This document shows positions 44,670 to 57,004 of a DNA stretch of 64,000 nt, in pieces (the first letter of the stretch is position 1; each line of letters opens with the position of its first letter). The notes under the pieces were generated by a model. It saw only the letters and a list, made by a program, of their open reading frames with translations, did not search any database and was not told where the DNA came from. The stretch comes from Leptasterias polaris. Its lineage: Eukaryota; Echinodermata; Asteroidea; Forcipulatida; Asteriidae. Where the stretch lies: contig JAZGTN010000085.1 in the NCBI GenBank assembly GCA_037783415.1, positions 4,087,501 through 4,151,500 on the forward strand. Reading direction: 5' to 3'. The translations under genes were made by a program, and so were the position numbers.

Positions 44670-45099
44670 TTACAAAATATACCTTTGGTTGTTGGAACAG
44701 TTCGGTTGTTGGAACAGTTCGATTGTTTTAATCCTACATAAAATGTAGATGTAAAACAAAATTATATAGCCTAGACTGTACACAATTTATTTTAAAAGGT
44801 GGTCGCGTTTTTGAGATATCGCAGAAATGTGAATGGGCCAAGCAGGAAGAATAATCCCTAATACTGACAGGAATACACAATCTGAGGAGCGTTTCTGACA
44901 GTTGCGTTTCAGTTGGGGCTTACAAATTAATATGTTTCCTACATAACCACATTACTTTGGAGTGAAATGGTTCTCTAAAAAAAAAATAATAATAATAAAG
45001 TAAAAATGCTTTATACTATCGAAAGCTGCTGTAGGCTTCTAACCAATAAGTTTTCATTGCCAGTATTGGGTAATTACCAAACGTATACCTTCCCTTTAA
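44670..45099. mobile_element. Old TTAA-type element, uninterrupted copy
   Basis: Equivalent of the split element at 11,043-13,662. It ends ACCTTCCCTTTAA, and the left end is decayed (TTACAAAATATACC). It contains the GAGATATCGC and GCAGGAAGAATAATCC blocks shared with 49,051-49,450, plus a small direct duplication of GGTTGTTGGAACAGTTCG. Confidence 0.7.
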
Positions 45100-47744
45100 A
45101 GTCGATATACGGAGGCTAGAATTATGAGCAGGACACGATATCGGTAGACACCTGAGTTGAATCCATGCTCTTTCATCTTCGTAAATATCTCAGTGTACCC
45201 GTTATTTGGATTGCAAATTGCAATATTACAAAGAGATGGCCTTTGAGATTATGGTACTTTAAACCGCTAATATTTCTACTCCTCCCTGCTAAAGAAACAG
45301 TCAAACCCTTTCTCACTTTTGCTATCTCTTTTCGCATTCTGGCCCCTCTGTTTAACTCAGCTTGCGAAAAAAATTATATCATACGAAAGAAAATCTGTTT
45401 ACCATGGGATGTCTCCATCTGAATGTTATTCTTATCTTGGAAACAAAACTGAGGTCGGAAGGAAAAAAATCGAATTCGAAGACATTGAATTTAGAACTAA
45501 CTTTGCTACTGTGTACTCTATGTAAACATTCTCAAGAACAAGTCTTATAGATATCATTGTTTTTGTTTTGGTTAATCGTGGCTTCAGTCTTTGAATCGCT
45601 GACTGCATAAAGAAAGTTGTTTCTGCACAAACCACGCAAAATACTCGGGGTTTGTGCAAAATATGTAGTCAACCTATATAGATTGCGACCAATTCAGTCT
45701 GGTGAAAGGGCCAATCAAGCCAACAATATTATAGGAAGCAATAGCAAATAAAAGCGAAAATAACGAACACAATTTTCATCATGACCCTTTCCACCATCAT
45801 CTTCTCCAACCATGGAGCTTCATCCATGCTCCAACTGACCACCGACCAACCAATTAAGTTGCAATCAATATACAGGCATTTTAATTAATTACTATACCTT
45901 ATGACCGTATATATCCAGTCATTGGGAGTAACTTCACGCCAATCTCAGCTGCAGCAGTAGCCTCTCCATGCTCGGAGGTATCTGCGAGGTATCTGTCTGT
46001 AGATCAGAAATGGGGTTGGAATGATACCGCGCTCTGGAGAAGACACTCACACAACATTAACCCTTGAAGGATGAACAGGGGATTCCAGATGATAAAGGTA
46101 AAGAACAACCGTAGTGTACTTCATCCCCACGTGCCTCATGCACAACCATGGCCAAGTCAACATCCTAGGGGCGGGTATGAACATGCGCTTGCTCCACAGT
46201 CACCGATAATATCGTCGTAAACTCCATTAACTAAATGCCAACTCCTTCCAGAAATGGCCGTGTAATTAATTGAATAAGAAGCGTGAAATGTCCACAGAAG
46301 TGACCGTAGAGCTAGCCTTTGTAGTGCTTGAGTAACACCGACTACTTTGCAGAGAGAAAGAGAGAGAGGGAGAGGGGGGGGGGATTTGTATCTCGAACAA
46401 ATACCAGCATTCTTGTATGGACAATGCGTTACCGGTGATATCCATCGTTCATTATAAAGGCAAATTTGCATTCTGTCGATGGCAGAATGCCTGATTGAGA
46501 GTACTTCAATCTAGTTCCTAGCCGATGGTATAGCATCTCATTATTTGCTATAAAATAAATACACACGGCTTGTTAGGTTTCGCTCTACGAATTAAGTCGC
46601 GTATGAATCAAAGCGACTTTGACTGTGGCTATGGCTTCTGGCTAGAGCGACAGTGTTTGGAAATAATTATGACTTGTCGGCAATCCAGCCACAGCCAGAG
46701 CCGGAGTCTGTTTCGTTCATCTTTATAAAGACAACAAATTATTATTACTATTATTATTATTTTATTTGCTATAAAAACAGTACTTAACAAAATATTATGT
46801 TGCCTCACATCTGGGGTACGCATAAATATAAAAACAGATACACTTTTTTGTACAAAAGGCAATAAATAACAGCAGGTAAATAAACATGATCTAGACTACT
46901 AAACGGTACACGTGTTCCAAAGGGACTGAAAAATCAACAAACCTCTAAAAAACAAGAGTGGATTATTAATTTGTTCTTATTTTTATAATCATGGGAAGAG
47001 AGGAAGATAACAAGACGTTTCCTCAACAAGATTTATCTCAGTTTGAGATTTAACGAGATGTTTAGAGTGCATTTCCTTTTCTTTTTACTTAGGGAAAAAA
47101 AGGCATAATGTCAATTTAATGTTACAACAAAACTTGAGAAGATGTAAATTACCTATAACTCGAATTAAATAAACAAATTCTTCGATTAATTTTCCGACGA
47201 CTTGTATTTTTCATCTAATAATTTCCCCCATCCTCTGGGACTTTGACACTCAGACTGACCACGTTATAAAACATAGGCGTCCGGATGTTGTAGTCTTAGA
47301 TTAGACGAAAACGACGTGTCATCGACATAGCTGTGCCAGGTAATATAACGTTAGTTTGAAGGAGGCACTTGAAGCCGAAGAGTTGTGCGATCTGTACTTT
47401 GTACTCACTGTTTATAATTGTTGTATTGTCAATTTTATTATACAATATTATTTTGAGAAAAAAATTCACCTTTTTAAAGGAAATAAAAAATGTGTGCTAA
47501 ATTCTTTTTGGACTCACTTGTATTGTGTTGTCGATTTTATTCTACACTAAAATAAAGAGAAAAAAACATGCACCCTTTTAAAGGAAGTTAGATTTTCTGT
47601 TAAAAATTTTGACTTTAAGATATTTGATTAAAAAGCATGGTTTTTAACACGAAACAGAAAAACTCCATAAAATGTGACCATAATTTAACTGTTTTGAAGA
47701 AAACCATAAGTAAAGATTAAATAGAAATGTTTCCAATACTGTTG
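45100..47744. other. Intergenic, conserved with copy A up to about 46,790
   Basis: 45,100-46,790 aligns with 13,663-17,290 minus the A-specific inserts. From about 46,800 the DNA is specific to B. An approximate 110-bp tandem pair lies at 47,395-47,590 (shared GTATTGT, CGATTTTATT / CAATTTTATT and CTTTTAAAGGAA). No gene seen. Confidence 0.5.
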
Positions 47745-47891
47745 CAGAAAAAAACCCAAAACAGAAAGTATCAAGACCTGGCCAAGGAACATCGTAAGAT
47801 TTGGCAGGTGACAGCTATTGTAATCCCTGTGGTGGTTGGAGCACTTGACACTATTCACAAAGCACTCTGGGGAAACATCTACATTGAGTAG
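47745..47891 (+). pseudogene. Non-LTR retroelement reverse transcriptase, C-terminal remnant
   Basis: 48 codons without a start read K-Y-Q-D-L-A-K-E, then I-W-Q-V-T-A-I-V-I-P-V-V-V-G-A-L and D-T-I, ending in TAG. This matches a recurrent tail of animal retroelement polymerases (W-x-V-x-x-x-V-I-P-V-V-V-G-A-L-G-T-I). Everything upstream has decayed. Its frame has no ATG and is easy to overlook. Confidence 0.6.
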
Positions 47892-48309
47892 GGACAGTAG
47901 GGTAGATCTGGTGGAAGGCTGCGTCTTTGGGAACAGCGAGGATCATGAGAAAGACCCTTGAGATCTAAGGCTTCGGGACGTAGCCCAACCCCAGGAGTTA
48001 ACGCACAAAGGAAATGATGAATATATATTTTTCTTGCTGTGATAAAATGAATTGCTAATTATAAACACATTTTAAACACTTTATTCCATGTAATGTACAC
48101 AAGCGCATACAAATCATGAAATATTTAATAAATACAAACAGAAAAAAATATATATCTTATGAAGAGTTGATAGTGTTTGTGTGAGCGTTCACAGTGAAGT
48201 CTTCTAACAAGAACCATCTGCAAGTTTTCATCATGGAAGATACGTGGGACTGCGATTGCACTAAGGGCCTGCCATAGAGTACAGATGACGGGGAAACCAC
48301 TGAAAGCAA
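47892..48309. other. Intergenic, no gene seen
   Basis: Specific to copy B. 47,892-48,020 may be the 3' UTR of the retroelement remnant. Confidence 0.45.
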
Positions 48310-48670
48310 TAAGCCATTTGCGAGTTACATTTGAATAATGTCTGGTACAATGACTTGTTTAGTCACAAGTTACCGCTTAAATTTGAATTCCTCAGACTAT
48401 CGAGACAGTTGCTATGTCACATGATTAGGGGCAAGCTTTTGCTTAGTTACGTAAGAGACGGTGAACACCCATACACAATTCTGAATGGATGTGTATGGCA
48501 CAATGGTACCAGGGTTTGCTCATCTGGAGGTTGCTATACAAAAGCTTGCCCCGAACCATGTGACATAGCAACTGTCTCGATAGTCTGAGGAATTCAAATT
48601 TAAGCGGTAACTTGTGACTAAACAAGTCATTGTACCAGACATTATTCAAATTTAACTCGCAAATGGCTTA
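48310..48670. mobile_element. 361-bp TIR foldback MITE, copy 2
   Basis: Exact reverse complement of 1,106-1,466 by direct reading, with TA at both ends and unrelated flanks (GAAAGCAA on the left, TTCAGG on the right). It lies in the copy B-specific block. Confidence 0.88.
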
Positions 48671-49050
48671 TTCAGGTAATTATTCTTTGTTGTCCTTTAC
48701 TTCCTCGAACGCACGTTTGGGTCACCGTATATTATTTCGATTCTGATGTGCACGTTTCAAATAGTTATTTCAAAATGCCACAACGAAAAAAAACACACAA
48801 TAATTTTCCTGTTCAAGCTAGAGATACCAGCAAAGCTTACACTTCCAGAAATGCAATGAAAAATTGCATAATAAGATACAATTGTTCTTTTTACCTTGAG
48901 TTTGTTAACAATGACCTTCAGCTGGTTACTTCTTGATCTCTTGAGTAGGCATTAAAAATGGGTCTTTTTACTGAATTGAAAAGAGCACATCCGGTTAAAG
49001 CTATTGCATTCGTTAATAGGCTTATCTTAAAGACTGCGACCTCCCAAAAC
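48671..49050. other. Copy B-specific intergenic, no gene seen
   Basis: The short frames (60-62 aa) have no recognised domain. Confidence 0.45.
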
Positions 49051-49450
49051 TTAAAGGGGAAGTATACGTTGGTTTTTGGAACCGTTCGATTGGTTCAATC
49101 ATATGAAAAGGCAGATATATACAATAAAACTAACATCTAAAAATATTTCAAAAGGTGGTAATGTTTTTTTGAGATATCGCCCAAAATCTGGAGCGAATAG
49201 ATTTTGTCCACGCAGGAAGAATAATCCGTTATTGGAAATTACACAATCTGGAAAACGTATCCGAAAGTAACGTTTCTCGGATTCACAATTTGGAGGATAA
49301 AAACTGATATATTTCCATAACCACATTACTTATAAGCGAAATGTTTCTCAACATGCATTGTATTATCGAAAGTTGTTGTCCTTCTAACCTAGTGAGTGTT
49401 TAGTGCCATTATTTTTAAGAGTGATTACCAAATGCATACCTTCCCTTTAA
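49051..49450. mobile_element. 400-bp TTAA-flanked TIR element, intact
   Basis: Starts TTAAAGGGGAAGTATACGTT and ends AATGCATACCTTCCCTTTAA. It is the best preserved member of the family that also includes 44,670-45,099 and the split element in copy A. No coding capacity. Confidence 0.8.
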
Positions 49451-50477
49451 GTTACCACTAATGTCGCGAATGATTTAAAGTCAGCATATTTGGTCGACTT
49501 ATCTCAGATTGTGCAAAAAACTATGACGTCAACAGATTTTATATTTTGTATTTTGGACATTTAGTACAATGAATGTGGCCATGATTGGCAAACTTTGAAA
49601 AAATCCCAAATAATACCGACTAATACCAGCGACGCGCGCGGCAGCTATCGTCTCGCAGTAGGAACGACAACATGACGGCTTCTCGGGTGACGTGTCACAG
49701 TGGACAAAGTCATTGGTGCAGGAATAAAATGTACATTCAAACCATCAAGACCGTAAATTCACCGCTCAAATCTATTTCTGGAGTGTGTATAATCCTATTA
49801 CCAGTATATAGCCTAGTACCAGACATACCAAAATCGACACCAATCGAAGCGGTAACATTCTTGTCCCACCATGCATTATACGAATTGACCGTGAAGTCAA
49901 CTGTGCGGTCCGAACGGTTTACTTGTTCAAATCACAAAATAATGGCATGAGACTGCACATAACGTCACTACCTAGTTTTGCAATCCAGCTCTATATACCT
50001 CTGTAGTCTTGAAATGTTAAAAAAGCTATTTTATTTTGCTGTACAAACCAGTCTTTTCCACTGTTCTCAGCGAAGACATCAGTAGGCGATATGGACGGCT
50101 GCTGTCGACTCACAAACTTCTCATAAACAGCTTATGAAGTAGTCACTGAGCAAACACCAGTTTGTTTTGCGTGCACAGACGTCACCGCGATGATGAGGAA
50201 GATCTGATGTGTGTTGAAAACTATCAATATCATATACCAGTTAAGTTTCATCATCAGTACTGACATTTAATCATGAATTTGATAACAATCTAAGTCCTAT
50301 TGCTTTTTTGTAAAAAAGAAATCATTCAGTCATCGATTTATCTAATCTTGAATACTTCTTGTATAGCCATTGGTGCAACAAGAATTTGTTGTGGGGCATG
50401 TGTATTTTGATCGTGAAGCGTATCTAATCGCAGTAGTTTCTTCCTACGTATTTTGAACAAATTTAAGAATATTATCT
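49451..50477. other. Intergenic, conserved with copy A 17,420-18,480
   Basis: Shared anchors include ACGGCTTCTCGG, TGTCGACTCACAAACTTCTC and GCCATTGGTGCAACAAGAAT. The 149-aa frame seen in A at 17,458-17,907 is interrupted here. Confidence 0.6.
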
Positions 50478-51161
50478 TTAACCGTCTAGTCACTGCACCG
50501 CCCGAGTTTGCTGACGGAAACGATGTTTAGTTTTCCAAGACTCTTGCAGTAAATTACTAGAACCGTGGTTCAAATTTTCAAAAGACACCAATAAAAGGCT
50601 AATTATGTAGGCCTATTATGTACAGTTTTCGTCTATTTTGTAAATATTGTCATTGAATAACATTATTATTTCCAATTCGAAGGTGATAAATCCCTAGGGA
50701 ACAATAAATGCCTCTCGTTAACGGCTACCGGGAATTTTCCTGGCGATTATTTTTCATAAGGTTAAAATGACACAATAGTTTTTGAAGCCTTATCTGGCAT
50801 CAAATGCTCATAGTGATTAATTGCTAAGTCATTAGTTTTTGATAGTATCATCATGATGAAAGAAAATTAATTTGTTTTTTGTTACAAATGAGCGTGTTGT
50901 TGGTGAAAGCTACACAATTTCATCATCATTAGCGTTACCATCTTTACAAGTCATCTGTGAAGGGGAGTGAATTCAAAATTATTATCTAAACTAGTGCCAT
51001 TGACTTGGCCAACTGGCCATGTATATTTTTATTTTTATGTTTTGGGGTGTTTTTCTGTTCTTTTCTTGTTTTATCGCAATACACAAGCTTGTGAGTTTTT
51101 CCTTCTACCGCATGTTACGGTTTATCGCTTTTGGCGGCTGGGCGGTCCAGTAAAAGGTTAA
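50478..51161. mobile_element. 684-bp TTAA-flanked piggyBac-like MITE
   Basis: The left end TTAACCGTCTAGTCACTG plus CACCGCCC and the right end GGGCGGTCCAGTAAAAGG plus TTAA are inverted with a small gap. Copy A lacks it (around 18,470-18,500). The interior resembles the insert at 10,270-10,520. Confidence 0.6.
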
Positions 51162-52489
51162 ACCCTATAAGTCATGGCACAATAATTTTTATGTATTTCA
51201 CCGTTTTCTCCAAAATACAATGATCTTGGGGAGTCAGAGTCCATGATATCCTATCAGACAACAAGATAAGCCCATTCTAAGATGGACACAAATAATAAAA
51301 ATGAAACTCACCACTCTGACTCGAAGGCCAATTAGAATGGGAGTTTCAAAGCAATATTTAACAAATACAGAGGAAACAATTGAAAGAGAAACTTTGAAAA
51401 ATAGAAAAAAAGCATAATGTAGCGTGTAAGTAACGTGCTCAAAATGTGTTAAAAACATATTTACTTGCTGTAAGAATATTTGGAAAAGCATTTATTTTCT
51501 ATTTTTAAGGCTGACCTTAACAACTAAAGTTAAAGCGATGAAATAAATACCTTGAACACAGAAAGAAAAAAATAAGAAGAAGATTAATATTGATAAAAGG
51601 ATATAATTTAATTAAAAGCTATTTGATAAAAAAACTCAGGTCCTGGAAGTGCCTTCACACTCAGGTAGTCTTTAATGTCTTCTTACGTTTATAAGAAATG
51701 ACAAAAATAAAAATAAATTATGAACCACACTGCTCTCAGTATTAAAAAGTTGGACAATGCATTACAAATGTCAGCAGGGAAAGAGGCAGTGGTAAATGGA
51801 TTGTAAAGAATATGCCATTGTCAAACTGCCTAGTCTGTTGGGGAAAAAACTTAATAAACAAAGTAAATTTGCCTGCTTCTAATAAATGGTACAACATGCA
51901 TAAATTGATTATTTGCATCACAAAATTTGCTTTGTAATTCGTCTTCGCTCAGTTGAGGGACGATTGAAGTTTTCCTGGGATAGTTAAAAGGATGAAAAAA
52001 AAACTTAGTAAAAGTAAGGTACAATGTGATATATGGGTAGGCCTACTACTATACCGGCCATAAATTCTGGGCCACGTCACAATAGACATACCCTACTCCG
52101 TTGCCCAGCTCAATGTTGTTAAACCAAGCTGGAGCGCAGACCGAGCAATGAGAGCCAACATTGAACGTGGGACGGGGGCCCAACAAGATACAGGCGGCAT
52201 TGTAGGCAATTATTACACGTAGGTACACAGTACAAGGTATGAGGTACTGGGTGTGGGGGTGAAGTTTATAAGATACAAAATACAAGGTTAATATTCATTT
52301 AAATATCAGCAAGAATTAAGAGTCAATCACACAAGTTGCAAAATTAAAAACACATTTCAACGAAATTTACGAACCGAAATATAAACTTACCATACTTGCT
52401 GAATGCAAAAACTTAAAAAAAGCCACTAAAAGCAAAACAACCAGCCACTTCGGTTCCCTAGCATACGCTTTCTTCATCAAATTAAACAT
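51162..52489. other. Intergenic, conserved with copy A 18,500-19,860
   Basis: No open frame is conserved. The stretch 51,690-51,990 mirrors the open minus-strand stretch at 19,030-19,386 but with a four-base insertion that breaks the frame. Confidence 0.6.
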
Positions 52490-53222
52490 CTAACCCTTTC
52501 GCGCCCGACGGGACTTTCAAGTCCCAGCCCAATCTTTCACTGGCTACTTAAAAAAAAAAAGCCCTTTGCAGTCTATTCAGGTATGAAAGGACTCAACTCA
52601 ACTCAACTCAACTCATGAGTCACTGTAATATGCTATCAACAACAATGCTGCCCTCTGTTGTTAGGGGTAGCTTTTTCTCAACTGTTTACTTCGACCTGAT
52701 GCGCGTCCTTTTACTGTCAATTTATGTGCCAACTTCCAGCTCAAGAAAATCAACTTTCCTGTGCAGGTAAGCACTTCTATATTTTTTATATTGATAAAAC
52801 ATGCTATATAGATTGTTCTGATAAAGTAAACTTAGTGGTAAATATGAGTAACGTATAAATATGGGCCATTTTGTTGATGGGACTTGTACATGTACATCCC
52901 GACAGGCTGTGCGTGCATAGTGGGGAATGACATGTACATGACGAATGTACACGTACATACATACATACATGTACATGGACATACACGTTCAGCACACATA
53001 CAATACATGTACATGTATATGTACACATGTATGTGCAAGTTGTTGTATACATGTAAAATACATACAAGGGTACATATTATGATAATTGTCTTAGAGGTAT
53101 TCAATAAAATTTTACTATTTTGAACTAAGGTTGATTATTTTACCCAGGCACTCTTGAAAATACTGATCAATTAATATTTCGTGGTTGTTTGTATTGATTT
53201 TCTCCAGATAGAATCAAATAAT

Positions 53223-54057
53223 ATGGCATCTACAAGTACAAAGAAAAGCGTGTCAGCAGAGCTCCTTCTTGAATCCATACTTGAAGGTATTCCAAGCTAC
53301 GGATCAGATGAAGATATCCCTATTGAGTCGGACATGGATCAGGAGGAATTCTTCTCCGACACTCTACCCCAACCAGGATTGCCATAAGGTTTATCGCGAA
53401 TAGCAAAATACCAAGAGAGGGCGCTGTTTTGCCGCGCATGATGGTGTAGTGAAAGGGGGCAACCCGGGAACTCGCGCACGACGACAGACTGTAGCATTTG
53501 CCCCCTCTGCCCTCCCATGATCCATTGCGATTCTGAATCGCGATAAACCTTATTGGATGACAATGATGTTCCGCAGCCACAGCTAGCTGAAGACTCGGAC
53601 TCTGATGACGAAGATGACGTACCCCTGAGTTCCCTGCAGAAAAATCGTGATGCAGCACGACGATGGAAGAAGAGAGAATTAGAAACAGTAATTCCTGACT
53701 TCTTCGAAAATGCGGGTGTCTGCAACAAAGAGAAGTTTGCAGGCTGCTCCACACCGACTGAGGCATTTCTGATGTATTTTGACCAAGAAATGCGTGATTT
53801 TTTTTTGTATCAGTCGAATCTCTACGCCGTGCAAAAGGGTAGAAAGTTCCAACCACTCACAGAGAGTGAGCTTCTTGGATTTGTTGGAATTAACTTTTTC
53901 ATGGGCTACCACCACCTCCCATCGTACCGCAATTATTGGTGCACTGATCCAGATCTTCACATTGGTGTTGTAGCTGAGATAATGCCCCGCAATCGTTTTG
54001 CGGACATTATTGTCCGTTCTTCACTTGAACGACAACCTGCAAATCCCTAAAGAAAAC
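53223..54057 (+). pseudogene. piggyBac transposase, N-terminal part, disrupted
   Basis: The frame starts at the ATG at 53,223 (M-A-S-T-S-T-K-K) with an acidic N-terminus. It is interrupted by a MITE at 53,385-53,554 and resumes with D-D-N-D-V-P-Q-P. The later part shows P-T-E-A-F-L-M-Y-F, E-S-E-L-L-G-F-V-G-I-N-F-F-M-G-Y-H-H-L-P, Y-W-C-T-D-P-D-L-H and M-P-R-N-R-F, which are typical of the DDE_Tnp_1_7 domain start. Near 54,010-54,020 a frameshift occurs, and the frame then reads L-H-L-N-D-N before ending in a G21 tract at about 54,066. The catalytic aspartates, normally further on, are missing, so the gene is dead. Confidence 0.85.
53385..53554. mobile_element. 170-bp MITE inserted in the piggyBac transposase
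   Basis: The inverted ends are TAAGGTTTATCGCG and CGCGATAAACCTTA, with TA at both boundaries. It splits the open frame between Q-P-G-L and D-D-N-D. CpG-rich interior. Confidence 0.75.
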
Positions 54058-54604
54058 AAAGACCGGAGGGGGGGGGGGGGGGGGGGGGCTACAGCCCCAT
54101 TTGCCTGTGCCACTGGGTTACATTGATTTACAATATGACATTTCTAATCAAATAGTGTAACTGAAATAGACCTTTATTGCAATAATAAGACCATCTTTTG
54201 CAAGTTCTGTCAATAGAAAAAGTTCCATGTAAAAGCAGTGAAAATGACAATAATAATGTACGAAAAAAAGGAACCAGACTAATTTACTTCCAGCCTCGAT
54301 CTGGTGACAATCATTTTTGTGTGTGATTGCAGAAAATAAATGTTGAACCACCATGATGAAGACTAATAATGTGTCTGTTTGTATTTACTGATATATTAAT
54401 TTTATTGGAAATTGGATTCAAAACTCGGACCTCGTAGCCTGTCGGGACTTTGAAGTCCCATCACTAATTATGCATGATAATTAGCGAAAATAAAAATAAT
54501 ACAACTTTTTTTCTTCAAATTTTCATTGTACTCGCTATAACCGGTTTAGAAAAAAATTACATGTAAAATTGAGTGTAAGATAAATAATTTGGGTAGGAAA
54601 GGGG

Positions 54605-54998
54605 CACTTTCTTGATGCATTAATCATAAAATGTTAAAAAACTCATTGGTGAGATGGTGATAGTTCCTCCTTGCTTTCGAATCCTCGCAATTTGAAAAGT
54701 GTAAGTACAAAGTGAACAGGCAACTTCATTATATAAATAATATCAATAACGCACGTGCATAAAAACACGAAACACGCGTGATGTCTGATGTGTTGTTGAC
54801 ATTAATTTGTGTTTTTGATTAGTGTGGCGATCCCGAAGGAGCATCGGTAAATCCCGATGAGCTTATACGATTAAGAATTGTAAGAAATGTTTTTCACTTT
54901 GTTGTCCCCCGGCCATCATGAAAGTGTTGTTTATCAGACGGTACAGTGTTATAATTAAGGACTCTACCCGATTAGAATAGCCACCTTTATTTAAAATG
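54605..54998. other. Intergenic, conserved with copy A 19,870-20,263
   Basis: Shared blocks include GGCGATCCCGAAGGAGCATC. No gene seen. Confidence 0.6.
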
Positions 54999-55362
54999 AG
55001 AGATCGCCTAACATCACAAGACCATGGACGGCCACTTCAGGGTGAGGGCTATGATTACCTGATATGGGCTAACGACCCAAATCAACTGCCACCAGGGGCA
55101 CGTTGCCACCTACACCTAGGTCTGAAACAGGGTTACCCCTTCGAAGTCCGTAAGGATTTAGACATGGTTATCATCCACTAGGAGCCTGGTTGGTGGAGCA
55201 GAATGCGCTACCTTCCCAATTCTTGTTATGAATCAATTATGGTTAAGTGCCTTGCTCATCAAGGGCAAAAGCGTCATGACCGGGTATTCAACCCACACTC
55301 TGCTGCCGGCACAAAAAGAGCTAGGGTCCGGTGAACTAGACCGCTCAGCCACGACACCCCAC
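54999..55362 (-). repeat. tRNA-Leu-like SINE, minus orientation (shared by both copies)
   Basis: Fuller version of 20,264-20,564. It contains the ACGACCCAAATCAACTG and CACCAGGGGCACGTTGCC blocks also found in the SINE at 27,466. Confidence 0.7.
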
Positions 55363-57004
55363 TTTCACGTATAAGTAAGGCATCACCGCTTCGACCAAAA
55401 AGCTCCCGATACCATCACGCTATGATATTATAGAGCAACAGCGACGAAACTAGAGTAAAATCTTAGGGAGCACAAGGAGTGCACCTGGGTTTTTGGGTGG
55501 GCAATTTTTGACAATAATTAAAACTGTAGTTCTTCAGTTTGCATTTCTCATCATAGGTAAGCCCCCTTTCGATTCTATTTCTATGTTATTTATTATTTGT
55601 TGTGATATAATCTACCATGGGGTAAAAACAAATGCATTGTATACGTGTAAAAAGATAAACAAGTTTTACAAACACTGGGGGGGGGGGGGGGCAGCGGGGC
55701 AGGCAGGGTCAATTTGTCAATCGACTTCAAAGGTCAGAAAGCGATTTAAACTTCCATCACTTATAGGAGAATTGGAGAAAAGGTCAGTTTATGATTCCAC
55801 ACCTAATGTACACCTAATGCGTACCTGATGGATAGATAGACTGGTTGCCAAGCGTTGACGTCTATACAACCCATCGAGTTTCTAAACATCTGTCATTGAA
55901 CCGACCGTGAATCTATAGGTTCGTCCGTTTCTGTCTCGCTCTAACGCCGTCCCTGATGATGGAATTGGAAGCGGTGTTCGTTTGACAAAACATAATAAAC
56001 AACCAATTAACTTGAACAATAAAAGCGGGATTGGTTTCAGCTAATAGACGGAGTGAGAAAGAGAGAGGGACAGGGAGAGAGACAGATCGAGAGGGGGAGA
56101 GAGGGAACAATTTTAGTAGATGGAGATAATCTTTTGTACTGCACAATGATTGATTTCAACGCAGAACAATGGGAAATACGACCCGTGTCTTTGAAAAGCA
56201 GAATCCACATACGCAAAATGTATGCTTTTATAGTGCGGTGCATTTATTTCTTCATAATGTTTTTTCAAAGTGAGACAATGCGTTTTCTTGACCACATTTT
56301 AATATAATATTTTACTAACATTTTATGCTGAGTTGATGCTACTATCTTGTAAATTTTTGCTCATGAGTAGGACAGAAAAATCAAGTATTGTTAATCTACA
56401 AACATTTCTTTGGATTTATAGGGAAACAAAAGCACTCAACCCATACCAGTTCTTTTTGCACACACGCAAGACTGAACAGTCCTCATAAGGACAGAGTACT
56501 GATAATAACCATCAGGACAATATACAAGTTTCGAGCTGTAAGATCAGTGACTATTTAATGTTATTCTTACACACTAAAAACGCCTGGGTCAGAATTTATC
56601 CAGATTCTGGAGGCCTGACCCATTGTGCGAAAGGTTAACCCGAAAACTGATGAAAAACGAGATTTTGGCCCAATTTCTGCGTAAATTCTGACCCCATTCT
56701 TGGTCTTTTTGACACAGATTCCGGGTCATACTGACCAGAAATGGGTCAGGCCCTATTATGCCCATAATCCAATCGTGACACAGGAGTTCTTAAGTGTGTA
56801 CCAGTTACAATATCTCAGAAGAAAGCAAATCCGTTTCAAAACACTGTAAAGTAAAATAAATGACAACTGAAGAACTCGTGATCGTTGTCATAGTCTCGAA
56901 TGTGGCAAAAGAACGAATACAAAGTTACTGAACAAAAATTAACTCTTGTTTTCTCCACATAAAACGTAATCACATTTTGGTCGTATGGTCGTAATCTTTC
57001 CGTA
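55363..57004. other. Intergenic, conserved with copy A 20,565-24,512
   Basis: Contains a G14 run at about 55,678-55,691, the one- to two-unit remnant of the GA minisatellite (56,070-56,104), a single copy of the 155-bp unit, the empty site of the 0.7 kb element (about 56,520), and the palindromic element at about 56,570-56,798. No gene seen. Confidence 0.6.

Larger units (their letters stand above)
52490..54604 (+). mobile_element. piggyBac-family transposon, defective
   Basis: The TIRs CCCTTTCGCGCCC (52,494-52,506) and GGGTAGGAAAGGG (54,591-54,603) are inverted. A subterminal GGGACTTTCAAGTCCC palindrome occurs near both ends. Copy A has the empty site with an intact TTAA (19,866-19,869). 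The left TTAA now reads CTAA, and the right one is lost. It carries a broken transposase gene, a GTACAT microsatellite (52,885-53,030) and a nested MITE. Confidence 0.85.

Noticed and set aside
52722..53123. Several 79-90 aa frames rich in Y, M, C, T and V
   Set aside because: Translation of the GTACAT/CATGTA microsatellite inside the piggyBac element.
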